From Apostichopus japonicus (Eukaryota > Echinodermata > Holothuroidea > Aspidochirotida > Stichopodidae): a stretch of 64,000 nucleotides of DNA. The notes beneath the pieces were generated by a model that did no database searches, was not told the DNA's origin, and saw nothing but the letters and a program-made list of their open reading frames with translations. Location of the stretch: NCBI RefSeq assembly GCF_037975245.1, contig NC_092568.1, positions 31,902,501 to 31,966,500 of the forward strand, read 5' to 3'. Positions within the stretch are counted from its first letter, which is position 1, and every line of letters starts with the position of its first letter. Below, piece by piece: positions 1 to 11,799 of this stretch. Both the position numbers and the translations under genes were made by a program.

Positions 1-834
1 CATATACCCAGTACGCCGGAGTAATAGTTAAAGGAAGGGAGATCGTTTCTTCGATTACCGTATACTGGTCATTTTATAGACAGAGAGATAGAGAAGACAT
101 CGTTTGACAGCTTTTACGCAGCTGAAACAGCCTAAACGAAAGTATAAACGGTTCAAGGGTAAGATTTGCATCTCAAAGCTCATAGCTTTTGTCCTGCACG
201 CATTGTCGGTATTTTGAAGTATGTTACACTATTCACACGTGTGTGGGCTTATGCATGACTGTATATTTGAACAAATAAGTTTGTCAAATGTATCACCGTG
301 GGGTGTGCCAATTTGTTAGATATCAAACTTTCATCAATTTGCTATTATGTAACATTATCTTTTACCAATGTGCTAGATTGTTTAGAAATACGGTATATCG
401 GGACCATTGCCTAATAGGTTACATACAAGACCATGAACAAAGTTGTTAATGGTTAGACCTATAATCAAAATGTAAATATTCATCACATATCAATGCAATC
501 CCCAATTGCCATCGCTCAGCAGTATCCTATAGGAAATGTTCTTGTTTGTGAAAGATAGTATACGCTATGCGTGAAGAGTGTGTTCTCTAGTTCATGGAAA
601 TGTATTTTATTATAGGATATATCCTTACAATTAAGCCTTACTGTGATAATAAGTTAATGGGATAATATAACTAAATGTGAATTACCTCGTTTCGTGAATA
701 TTCATAAGTGGGCGTCAGTGTCATTTATCAACAACAAAAAGGTAAATATATACTGTAGATGTTGAATTAGTGGATGCGGTGCTAGAGTAACAAATACCTG
801 TCACTTAGATTAATCGTGAATGTTTAATCATTTG

Positions 835-835
<1 letters not shown>

Positions 836-897
<62 letters not shown>
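836..897. repeat. (TA)n microsatellite
   Basis: An uninterrupted alternating TA run of about 60 bp, read directly. Confidence 0.98.
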
Positions 898-898
<1 letters not shown>

Positions 899-1627
899 TA
901 TGCATGTGGCTGTTACATTGTTTGTTTTTTCTGTCTGACTCTACTTATTGAATACAAGACCTATTTGGCCTTCCATAGATTTGTTTACTATCGCCAATTA
1001 TGAAGCTGTCTTCTTTAATTAACTCCGACAGACATTTAACATGATCTCTTATTTTTTATCTCAATTCAAACTGCAAACAGTTTGCGTAAAGCGCAAACAA
1101 ACTCGAATTTAATTGTCTTATTGCTGTTTCTGATTTTTACTTTGACACTTGATTATGGTTTGATAAACATCATAATTTACCTGGCAACCGGTAATGGTTA
1201 TGTCGAGTGTAAAGTAAACCGTTTACTGAGTGAACTAGATTGATCTGTTTGAACTGCCATACTATATTGCAAATCGTGTTTATTAATGCCTTACAGTGGT
1301 TTTGATTTTACCCGTTGGAGACAGAACTGTGTTTGTGTTCGTGGCATCTCGTCCCAGTTATTAACTTTACTAAGCCAGTGAAGACGGAATACAAACTAAA
1401 GAAAGAGTCAGAAGTTTTAATTCTGCCCGGGTGTTATGTCCAGAGGTGTGCGTGATCGCGATAACAAAATGTCTTCTTTAAAATGTTTTTGTTTTTTTTC
1501 ATAATATAACCATGCCTAACCTGACCATCAGATAATCACACCGTATCATATTAAATGTATAATCTTTCATCCCTTCCCCTCCTTCTCTTTATAATCAGAA
1601 TGACACATTTTACATATAGTTTAAACA

Positions 1628-1720
1628 TTGCAAGGTAATGTAATGTAAATAAAATCCTATATAGCGCACTACGCGCGATGCATCTGTGCGCTTTACAAAC
1701 AATCTAGAAAATACACTGAC
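1628..1720 (-). repeat. Possible retroposon 3' tail
   Basis: Read on the minus strand this segment has the form 'AAAGCGC...CGCTATATA' followed by TTATTTACATTACATTAC. That resembles the snapback and short-repeat tail common at the 3' end of invertebrate LINE-derived elements. No coding remnant was found next to it, so the assignment is weak. Confidence 0.25.
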
Positions 1721-3864
1721 ATTAAACATTAAATACAAAAAACAGTTAATACATATACCATCTACAGATATATACAGGAATATGAGATCGAAAAACTATT
1801 AAAAGCACTGGTAAGAGTAAAGCGATAAAACAGATTGACTACAAAATCTACAATTTGAAGGCTAAAAAGTGAAAATTCCAATTGAAGGTAATGAGAAATA
1901 ACGCATTGACAAATCTTTCTTTTGCCCCTGGGTGGGGGGATGAGGACTGACAAGTCGATCGGATGTTCCAGCTAGCGAAGTGACATTTCCAACCAGTATA
2001 CGACATCTCTCTGTCATTTCGTCTTTGCTGTCATCACTGTCCATATGTCTGACAGAAAGTATCCATGATGAGATATATAAATACCTACATATGTCGGTTT
2101 TAATTGTTTAATGACCCCAGCTGTTGGTGAGTGCCAGAGTACGTACATTGTCATGCAATAACTTTGTCCGTAAATCAGGAGGTAGCACTGACATACCTAG
2201 CGTTCCATTTGGTTGCACACATGGGGCGTATGTTAGTAATCATCTTCATCAGATGGATCTTAACTGCTTCACGTGACACAATTGGCATCATTAAAGGGAT
2301 ATACGATGTTAATTTTACAGAATTTCCTAGAAAATGGTCACACGGAAAGATATACCTTTGAGAATTGTGTGTGAGTGCTGATGGGGGAGGGAGAGAGGGG
2401 TGATGGGGCGGAGGGAGGAGTGAGTGCCTACAACTGCTTTGTTTATATTCAAAAGACAAAGGTAGTAGAGTGTAGTACTAACATACATGTGTTTTATGAA
2501 ATTATAAGATCAAATGGATCGATTATGATGGTGTGGGGGGGGCGGGTGCGGAGAGGAGCTCTGTAGAGGGGGTACTTGCATTTAATGTATAATCTCCTCG
2601 AAAACTTCCCCTAGTTGTCACATCAATCGATTCCTTCCGTACTCTGATTAACCAACTTTATTATGACATATTACATAGTTTAATATATAGTAGAGAAACT
2701 TTCTATAAATTCTTTGATAATTTGAAAATCGATTGGAATATGCTGGTAGTTCGTCCACCACATTTTACTTACAATTCTGGTAGTACAGACCCAAGCTGTT
2801 CAATGTTTTATTCTAATTATTCATTGAGCTGCATCTCATAAACGAGTAATTATTTAAGGTGTTAGAGGACATTTGATTGACCAATAAATGAATATTGAAA
2901 GGTTCATCCTGATATACTCAAGAATCGCTATCGCCCTTTAAAATGATTATCATATTCAATGTGACTGTATACGGTTATAATGACAGTTTCAGAGTGAGTA
3001 TAAAATTCATGTTAGTGAATCATAAAGTGAGGTATTCTATCGGTACACCGCGTCTTCTCCCCTGGGTGTACAAGCTGGCTAGAATGAATGTGTTGAGGAT
3101 GTAGTATTCATATAGACAACACAGAACACAGATTCACTTAATTATGTCAGGACTTGGATCGACGTTGAACAACTACAAGAATGCTATACCTGGTTGTTAC
3201 TGCGATGTAAGTGGTACATTCGTTAAAATACATATCACGCTAAACCAATACGACAAAAACGACTTCTTCCATATTGCTTATAACCATTTACTTGGCACAT
3301 CAACATGGACTCATGCGCAGAGATATCTTCACGAGATTTATGATGATCTGAAGGAGTAAACAATGAGAAAACATAAACTTTTATATGGGTTATTTAATTT
3401 CAGTATAGAAAGACCGTACCCAAAGTATAGGTCAGGCAATAGAGACATTCAGACCAGGACTAACAAGTAAATTTAAGTGCTAGTTATCAGTGTATGCGCT
3501 TGGGTATCGTTTGGAGACATTATAGTCGATTGATCATACTAGAAAAAAAGAGTTAAATGCTACTTGTAATCATCAACTCTAAACGTCTCAACTTACCTTA
3601 AATCATAATAATGGAACCAACTTTGAATTTCTACTTTTTGTTTATATGATTTTTTTTTTTGCTGAGGGAGGGGGTGCTAAGGCAATTGTGAAGGTAATAA
3701 TATCATACTTAATATACTAGCCAACTTTTCACTTGTCTTTGTCCTGAATCATGATATTGAGACAGCAAATTAATTGTTTTAATGTTGCCCCCTTGGACAT
3801 GTACACCCCCCCCCCCATCCTCGTTTTAAAGAATTTCTAGCTTTGCCATTCTCTCGTGATAAAG

Positions 3865-3895
<31 letters not shown>

Positions 3896-3975
3896 TTTTG
3901 TATACTCGACCCTGCAACATACATAATTTGTTGCTTTTCCCTTTTTATTCAGATTAGTTACTAAAGTCTCTTAAA

Positions 3976-6762
3976 ATGGCCAACTTACTGCAACAGAATT
4001 ACCCAGCAGATGAGGATTACCCTGACTTCACGGGTCATCACAGTCTGCTCTCTAAATACCTTACCAAGGAGATTTACGCGAGATTACGTGACGTCACTAC
4101 CTCAAGTGGATGTACAATCGATCGTGCAATTCAAAATGGCGTAGATAACCACGGTTAGTTTGAGTGATTTAGTTGTGTGTTATATTTATATAATTTATTT
4201 CTTATTGCTTTACAAAGTATGTTGATAGATTGTTACAACAACGTCTGAAACCGTTTCAAAGCAATATAATTTTGTGTAACACAATTTATATGAACCTTAG
4301 CACATGTATTAACTTAAGTTATTGCCACATAAGGTATGGGTTAAAGATGTCATGGTTAATTCGCTAGTAAGGTTAATTGACAGCTAATTGAAACTTTCGG
4401 ATGAGATGAAACTTAAGTCTAACTTAGGTATGACTTAAGTGGTTCTGATGTGAATTAGAAGATGAATAAGAAATATAAGAATGTATTAGTAATAAAACGA
4501 AAAAGGTACTTTAAAATTTTCTATCTAGATTATAACAGTTTATTTTACGATGAATAATAAAATGAAGCAATTATGATATTAAATTTAAAAGATTAAAAAA
4601 GCTTCATAATACAAGAAATGTGCGCTTATTGAAGGAAGCTTAAACCTGGTTTAGTTATTCAAGTCTTACCATCTTAATTTCTTAACTAGAGCTTTTCTTC
4701 TCATCTATAATATGAAAGAGGAAAATTAACATTGTATTTTTTTTCTTATTTACTTATACTCTTGTCCACAGACTTCCATCTTGGTATATTAGCTGGTGAT
4801 GAGGAATGTTACGAACTCTATGCAGAACTATTTGATCCTGTCATTGAAGAGTATCACAACGGATTCAAGAAAACAGGTTTGTTTCAATTAAGATCATTTG
4901 TATATATAAATGCTACTAATTGCTGATACATCTGTTAGATATCACTCGTCTTTGTCCCGTCCATGAGCGCAACCATGTGTACTGTAGGGGGATTGAGCCC
5001 CCCCCCCGAATAAGCTCACAGGGGGATCAGCAACACCCCTCCACCGGCCTTCGTCCACTAACAGACACTATAAGTTTTTGTACTCTACGTGTGTTTCACT
5101 TCACGTGTTTTTTACGGTACAGCCTAAACAATTGAAAATTCTTCAAAATTATATAAAAAGTGGCAAACTACAGCAATGTTGCATCGATTCACTATTTTAC
5201 CATAATTCCTCAAAGGAGAAGACAACCTCCCCCCCCCCCTCCTCCCTCCTACACCGTTACCCAGGACGACATATCAGCTTATCACCCCCCCCCCCCATCC
5301 TTCCCATAACAAAAATGGTGTTTGCTCTCCTGGTTCAGCGCCGGCCCTTCTCTCTTCTTTCTTTCAGTTATTTTAACATTTCAAGTCGTTGTTGGCTGAG
5401 CAAATGCATCCAAAGTGATGCAATAGCGATTAGAAGGGGTATTCAAAAATATTCTTTCTTTAGATTTGGCTAATATTTTGTTCCTTAAAAATTTGCAAAA
5501 CGTTTGCGTTATTGAAAATGTATTTCTTGAATAATTAAAATTAAAAAGATTTTAGTGCATGACATTGGTATGGTGACGCCATCTCTGTGTTACAGTGTTC
5601 TTTTGTTTTAAGTCATTAGTCAAATAATTCCAGAGTCCAGATAAAGTGTGGTAAACTTCTTTCTAAACTTTAACTTATTGTATTTTGACGTCAAACGTCC
5701 CACTTCTGCATGTTTTAATTCTAACGTCATCTGGGTAAGTTTTGGACCATGCATCGTTACTTGGAACTCGATAACTCCAAGGCAAATAGATGAATTTTTA
5801 TTGCTTTCCTTTCTTAAAGACAATCACGTGACGGATTTGGATTCCTCCAAATTGACCGGAGAAGAACTCGATTCAAATTACGTCATCAGTTCCAGGATCC
5901 GCACTGGTCGCAACATCCGGGGATTTGCACTTTCTCCTCACGTGACAAGGGGTGAAAGACGTGAGATAGAAAACCTTGTATCTGAAGGTAAGGCCTTGTC
6001 TGCATGAGGGTTTATGCTTTGTCAATATCGATTTAACAATAAAGAGAAAATATACCTTGTCGACTTATTGCCTGCATATATAATTTCTTTGAATTGTGAC
6101 GTAATTTCCATCTTTGGTAAAAAGAAATAGTCCCTTTGGCACCGTTCATGCCTTGGTTGCCGATTGAAACGATAAAACACACTTTATTATTACTTAAAAA
6201 CAATATATTTAATATTTAAACACAAAAAATGCGGTTTAAAATGATGTTCTAATTCCAAAATTTACTTTTCCAAAATGTCAACAATTTGAAGAAGAATTTC
6301 TTTTGATCGTACAGCTCTTGGTTCGTTAGGTGGTGATCTCTCAGGAAAATATTATTCTCTTCTGACTTTGAGTCCTGAAGACCAGCAACAGCTGATTGAT
6401 GATCACTTCCTCTTTGAGAAACCTGTCTCCAGACATTTCCTGAGTGGGGGTATGGGAAGGGATTTCCCCGACGGTAGAGGAATATGGTAAGAACAACAAG
6501 TTTACCTATACGGTGTGATGGACGGTGTGTATATGGAAGTTTTCTAGAGAGTCTGTCCATCGGTGTGATGTACGGTGTGTAGGAAGTTTTCCAGGGAGTC
6601 TGTGCATACGGTGTGATGGACGGTGTGTAGGAAGTTTTCTAGAGAGTCTGTGCATCGGTGTGATGTACGGTATGTAGGAAGTTTTCCAGGGAGTCTGTGC
6701 ATACGGTGTGATGGACGGTCTATAATCCTGTTGTCTATGGATTAAATCCAACGATGGGCATT

Positions 6763-6818
<56 letters not shown>

Positions 6819-9017
6819 TATATATATGTATATATATATATGTATATATATATATATAAATTTCAAATTTTCAAATTGCCAGAATTTAGGACCAGTTCAT
6901 TTTTTGTTTTATATTTGCAGGCATAATGACGATAAGAATTTTCTGCTGTGGATAAATGAAGAGGACCATACTCGTATTATCTCTATGCAACAAGGAGGAG
7001 ATATGAAAGCTGTATTTGAACGATTCTGTCGAGGGTTAGGCGAGGTGGGTTCTTTAAGCCAATTAGTCTGTTTGTTTGTTGTTTTTACATGTTTTGATTA
7101 TATGTGTATTATTAATTGATGTATTTACCGTTCAAACTGTATCTGTTCATAGAAATTATTGAAGACGACTTTCGAATGCCATCATTAATTCCATTCAGAA
7201 TTATCGAATAATATAACATTATAACGAACTCGAATGCATATTCATACATGCATATATAACTAATACTATTACATAATAATTATACTAGTACATATAACTT
7301 CTTATTTATTTCAGGTTGAAACACACATCAAGGGTAAAGGGAAGGAATTTATGTGGAACGAACATCTTGGTTTCGTGTTGACATGTCCTTCCAATCTCGG
7401 TACCGGTGTCCGATGCAGCGTTCACGCAAAACTACCCAAAATGGCTGCCGACGCGAGGTTTGACTCAATTTGCCAGTCCCTCAGGTTGCAAAAACGTGGA
7501 ACAAGTAAGTATAGACTCTCGTTTTACTATTTTACTTCCACATAATTATAACCACTTGTGCAAAAGAGGAAAACATTCCAAAACCATATAGGCCCACTTG
7601 GAGCTTGCTAATTTCATTTTCCACGATCACAAATAGCAGGTCATTCTGACGGCGGGGGTCAGGGGTATCACAGTCCCTATGGCTGGGCCCGGCGTTTCTT
7701 TGCAGTCAACCCTTCATCTACGAGCATAGGACCTTACCTGTAGAATCGAATTGAGGTTTTGTGCTTAATTACAGTTCTAGACACAGATATCATGTGTATA
7801 AGGAGACAAGACACATAAATTCGTTAAAGAAAACTTTAGGATGTTATTTACTAAAACAATGACCTATACATTTTTTTTGTATACACGAAAACATTTGACA
7901 CAGATAGTAACCCTCTGACAGTTAATTTAAATAACCTACTGGTTAGTACCAAAATAGTTTATTTTAACAACGGCCCTGTTTTTTCGTTTTATCAGGCGGA
8001 GAATTCACGGAGAGTATTGGTGGTGTCTACGATATATCCAACCTTGATAGACTGGGTAGCTCTGAGGTCCAACAAGTCCAGTGCGTGATTGATGGCGTCA
8101 CCCTCCTTATTCAAATGGAGAAGAAATTAGAGAGTGGTGAATCCATTGATGACATGGTCCCAGGGTGAGTTTTTTAATTCGTTTCTCACTCTTAATTAAT
8201 TTGAATAAACATCAAAAACAGAATTTGTCATACCATGTTATTATGATGATGCTGTACGAGAACGAAGATAATACGCTTGTATTTTATTCCTGCTTAGATG
8301 TGTCTGCGGAAGAGCGTGGGACGGAGTATGGGGGGGGATGTAGGTGTCGGGGGGGTTTCCATTTGTCCTTTGCATATGATCCTGTATGATTTAAGATACA
8401 TACTGATACAATGAGAAAGTGATCATGGGGGAGTCGGGGAGGGTCGGGATGGGGGAGGGGTTTGTGGGGATTTTCAATTTGCCCTTTCCATATGATCCTG
8501 TGTGGTTTGAGATAGATAATGATACAATGAGAAAGCGATCATCTTCACAAATTATTTATTGCGCCTATGAGGTATGACATTTTTTTAAATCCTGTTTATT
8601 ATTTTGTGGGTTTTTTTCGTTTGCTTGTTTCGCTGTTGTGCGTGATGATAGCTTCGTAAAGCTGTTTCTGGTTGTACAAGTAGATCTTTGAAGATTCCAT
8701 AATTTAACTTTTGTGTATGACACGATCAAATTATTTATTTATAACGCTTTACCATGATCGATGATGTATTACATATACCCTTTACTATACATTGAATATA
8801 CCAATTTTCTTCTTCCAGAGGTGCCTCATCTGCTGAGGAGACGCCAGCAGCACAACCATCCGAATCTGGAACAGCCCCCAGTGCACCAGCGGCTAATGAG
8901 TCAGCCCCCAGTGCACCAGCGGCTACTCAGTCAGACCCTAGTGCACCGGCGAAACCAGCCGAAGAACCTCCAGCCAAAGGCAAAAATAAAAAATCAAGCT
9001 CTTGTACCTTAATTTGA
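3976..9017 (+). CDS. Arginine kinase (creatine-kinase-like phosphagen kinase) with C-terminal CAAX extension, 8 exons
   Basis: Exons: 3976-4153, 4772-4876, 5820-5987, 6315-6486, 6921-7044, 7315-7504, 7996-8164, 8819-9017. All junctions are GT..AG and join in frame to 434 codons plus TGA. The enzyme class transfers phosphate between ATP and a guanidino compound. N-terminal phosphagen kinase domain: residues about 1-90. Catalytic domain: about 115-369. Visible hallmarks are the NEEDH acidic pair (Glu221/Glu222), CPSNLGTG with reactive Cys273, and LRLQKRGT. Overall the protein is closest to creatine kinase, but the specificity loop ([14 protein letters not shown]) is shorter than in muscle creatine kinase. 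That pattern is known from holothurian arginine kinase, so arginine is the likely substrate; another guanidino substrate is possible. The last exon adds about 65 residues with three PSAPA units, KGKNKK and a terminal CTLI box. The start ATG has A at -3 and G at +4. Confidence 0.95.
6511..6724. repeat. 48-bp minisatellite in arginine kinase intron 4
   Basis: The motif CGGTGTGATG recurs at 6511, 6561, 6609, 6656 and 6704, giving about 4.4 units of 47-50 bp. Units alternate between two variants (CTAGAGAG versus CCAGGGAG; GATGGACGG versus GATGTACGG), so the array probably grew by duplicating a dimer. Confidence 0.93.
6766..6858. repeat. (TA)n microsatellite in arginine kinase intron 4
   Basis: Near-continuous alternating TA with a few ACTA/GTA interruptions. 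Confidence 0.97.
8204..8209 (+). terminator. Intronic AATAAA poly(A) signal in arginine kinase intron 7
   Basis: A canonical AATAAA lies 36 bp past an in-frame TGA (8166-8168), reached if the exon 7 donor at 8165 is not used. The position suits an intronic polyadenylation site producing a shorter kinase of 369 residues. That it is used in vivo is an inference. Confidence 0.5.
8316..8545. repeat. Imperfect direct duplication in arginine kinase intron 7
   Basis: Two copies of a block of roughly 115 bp: a G-rich stretch, then TT(T)CCATTTG/TTCAATTTGCCC, then CATATGATCCTGT..., GATACAATGAGAAAG and CGATCAT/TGATCAT. The copies are at about 8316-8430 and 8436-8545 and differ by scattered substitutions. 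Confidence 0.75.
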
Positions 9018-10240
9018 GCAATTAAATTTCTTTTCCTTATAAGAAATACATGATTCATGAAATGAACTCGTTCGTGGTTATGGCGCGTGTTTCTTCATTG
9101 CGCCTTGGTTTTTTTTTTCTCTCTTTTTTTCTTGTTGACCCAACAACAGTCTATATGAGCAGCGTATCTAATACGTATAGTCACAGGCCCAGTAACACTC
9201 ACGTACTATAGAAAGGAAAACTGCATGACATATACGAGTTTCGAGCTGCCCCCCCCCCATCGATTCGTCCTATTTTGCCTTGTTGTTACATTAACCTCTG
9301 TAAAGTTGATATACGCCCCTTCACCTTGTTGTTACACTAACCTCTTTAAAGTTGACATACACTACGGTCCCTTCCGCTCTCTGTGTTGTGGTTACCAAGT
9401 CTTCAGCATCGAAAGCATTTGCATATAAGTTTAGGTGAATGACTTGGTCAATGTGCATTCTTGATGTTTCTTGCTTAGCCAATGTAACTATATAGACAAT
9501 TCTGAAGAAAAAAAAACAGATAAACTCTAAGTTACATGATACATGTTCAGTTGTGGAAACAGGCGTAGCATGCATATTATCATGATGACAAACGGCAGAC
9601 TACAGTAGTGTACATATTGATATATGTAATGTCCACGTATAAGATATTGTTGTTGTTGCTGTTGTGTATCTATATTGAAGAACAGTTTAAAATCTGTTCA
9701 AATAATTTTGTAAGATAAGAATGCTGTGTTGAGATTTTTGTACATTTTTCTTCTTTTTATGTGAATAGCCACCTCTCCGAAGATTATTATTTGTGTAACC
9801 TTGAATTGTTGAGATTTTTTTAAACACAAATCATAGCGGTGCAGTAAAAGATGTAAGGGCCAGGGAAAGAGGATGTTGCCTAAACATTTTGGATATGGTA
9901 TCTCATACCGTGATATCGCCTACATATTTTTGTAAGGCCGATGTATTTCTTATATATGTATAGCCTATGGTAATGTGGCGTTGTAACGGTTTCAAGGTTT
10001 CATTCAGAATACGTATGAACAGTTCTAGATTTGTATGGTGCTCTGTGTAACCCATTTTACGTCATTCAATTTCACGGAAAATAACACGAACAATTCTTGC
10101 TTCCTGTGCTCATCTCCATACATTAAACGTTTAAATAACTATTGATTTTATTTCATGAAATTTGCAACAAAATGGCAAGAAAGACTCTACAGTATCAATC
10201 ACAATGAAAATTATGTACAATAAATCTCGGGAATATTAAG
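9018..10240 (+). other. Probable 3' UTR of arginine kinase
   Basis: No coding exon follows the stop codon. The segment has C-runs near 9250 and ends at an AATAAA (10219-10224) followed by a GT-rich stretch (GTGTAGTTGTTT), the usual layout of a poly(A) site. A nearer ATTAAA at 9022 is too close to the stop to be persuasive; another is at 10122. Confidence 0.5.
10219..10224 (+). terminator. AATAAA poly(A) signal, distal arginine kinase site
   Basis: Canonical hexamer with a downstream GT-rich element at about 10243-10258. Use is inferred from position. Confidence 0.45.
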
Positions 10241-10841
10241 TCATTTGTGTAGTTGTTTCGACAATTCTCCTTTATTCTTTGTCTGTTCTTCTCAACTTGC
10301 TGTTGACTCCTTCACGCTGCAGTCAAACATTATTATATAAAGCATCTGCTGACAATTCAAACTACCGGAAAGTATAAAATTCTATTGGAAACGTATAAAC
10401 GACCTCTTAAAAGAGTCCTTTTCACACGGTACTCATTGTTGCTTCAGCATTATGAAAATAAATTATGAAAAACTCTATCTTGGGCCACCCCCCCTTCCCC
10501 CCCCCCCAAAAAAAACCACCTCTCTCTTCAGAGAGTTATAGTCGCACATAATCCGTGCCGAATTGCCGAAGATCTTCGTAATCCTGATACTATAATGTAA
10601 AATGGAATCCTGTATATATACATACGCTATATATTAAAAATATTTTCCGTAGAATTATTGATTTGAACATTTGCTTGCTAAAGTTCATGATTGATTTACT
10701 AGTTAAAATTTTCAGAATACAAAGACGAGAATGTAAAAATTTTCACTATTCATTAAAAAGTTTTTATTCGAACTCCGTTGATTGTCCCAGCATATACCGC
10801 TACTTAATTGTATGCAAAATCCAAATCATGATTATATATCT

Positions 10842-10862
10842 ATGATTATATATATATTTATA

Positions 10863-10942
<80 letters not shown>

Positions 10943-10956
10943 TATACATTTATATA

Positions 10957-11003
<47 letters not shown>
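10842..11003. repeat. Compound (TA)n microsatellite
   Basis: About 160 bp of alternating TA with a few CATA and TTTATA interruptions, between the kinase and the GPCR gene. The flanks (10241-10841 and 11004-11799) hold no recognisable gene. Confidence 0.97.
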
Positions 11004-11004
<1 letters not shown>

Positions 11005-11799
11005 CGAGGCTCGGACTTTGAAATTAAAGTGACTCTTGAATCTCATTCAGCTTCAAAACAAGAGACAATTTAATTGCAATTTTAATTTGTAGCAAGAATC
11101 GTGTTTGGTATAAGAAATGTTTAAAGTACCATTTAAACAAACAACAAACCATATGAGTTGAAAGCAGAGATCAAACAACCCATATTTGAAATGAACCAAT
11201 TGAAATCATGGTCTAAATTTAGCCGACGTCTTTAACTTTGTGTGCAATAGTAATTTTGTGGATAGCAACTGTCAACCATTGACTTACTCAAATAAAGTTG
11301 TTAATATAACTAATTTCAAGATGTCATCAATGCAACCTCTGCTGAAGTTATTGCTTTAACTTATAAGCGGAGATGGTCCCTGCATGGGTTAATAAGGTGT
11401 TTATAACGGGAGGTTGGGAGTTCTGTGCGAAGACATCATTTTCAGAATGAGAGGGAAAACGTCAACTTAACGAAAGAGAAGATGAGAGATAGTTTCTCTT
11501 CATACAGCACGTTAATGATCTAAGAGGATCAAAAGAGGAAGAAGAAGTTGCACGCACATAACAAAACAAAAAGATTTATTCATCTTGGTGAAGAAGAAGT
11601 GGGTTGCTTTTTTTATACAACTGCAGTCGAGATTATATGTTTGCTCACAGCCGTTCGGATCAACTTTCAACAAAACTGATTAATTTGGATGCAATTTTAA
11701 GAACGGATTGGGTGTTGATTGCAAATATTTTTTATTTTTAAATAGTCATAACATTCAAATTGTCCAAGAAGGAATTGATATAGATAATTGACAAGCAAA

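Larger units (their letters stand above)
1..3952. other. Gene-free upstream region of the arginine kinase gene
   Basis: No supportable coding exon is seen. The stretch is AT-rich with a (TA)n tract near 836, G-rich purine tracts near 2384-2420 and 2535-2560, a T-run and G-run near 3650-3672 and a C-run near 3807. A pyrimidine-rich tract ending in AG at 3951-3952, just before the kinase ATG, looks like a splice acceptor. The kinase mRNA therefore probably has one or more non-coding 5' exons somewhere in this region, but none could be placed. Confidence 0.5.

Noticed and set aside
3144-3359. 71-codon ORF upstream of the arginine kinase gene
   Set aside because: No recognisable domain, no splice continuity with the kinase exons and no codon pattern that distinguishes it from chance.
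5231-5297. C-run tracts and a 131-codon frame in arginine kinase intron 2
   Set aside because: Low-complexity sequence within a verified intron; the frame has no recognisable domain.
11788-11799. Upstream TTG start for the GPCR
   Set aside because: The frame is open from 11788, but TTG is not a usual eukaryotic start. The first ATG at 11800 has a good context and lies just after an in-frame stop.
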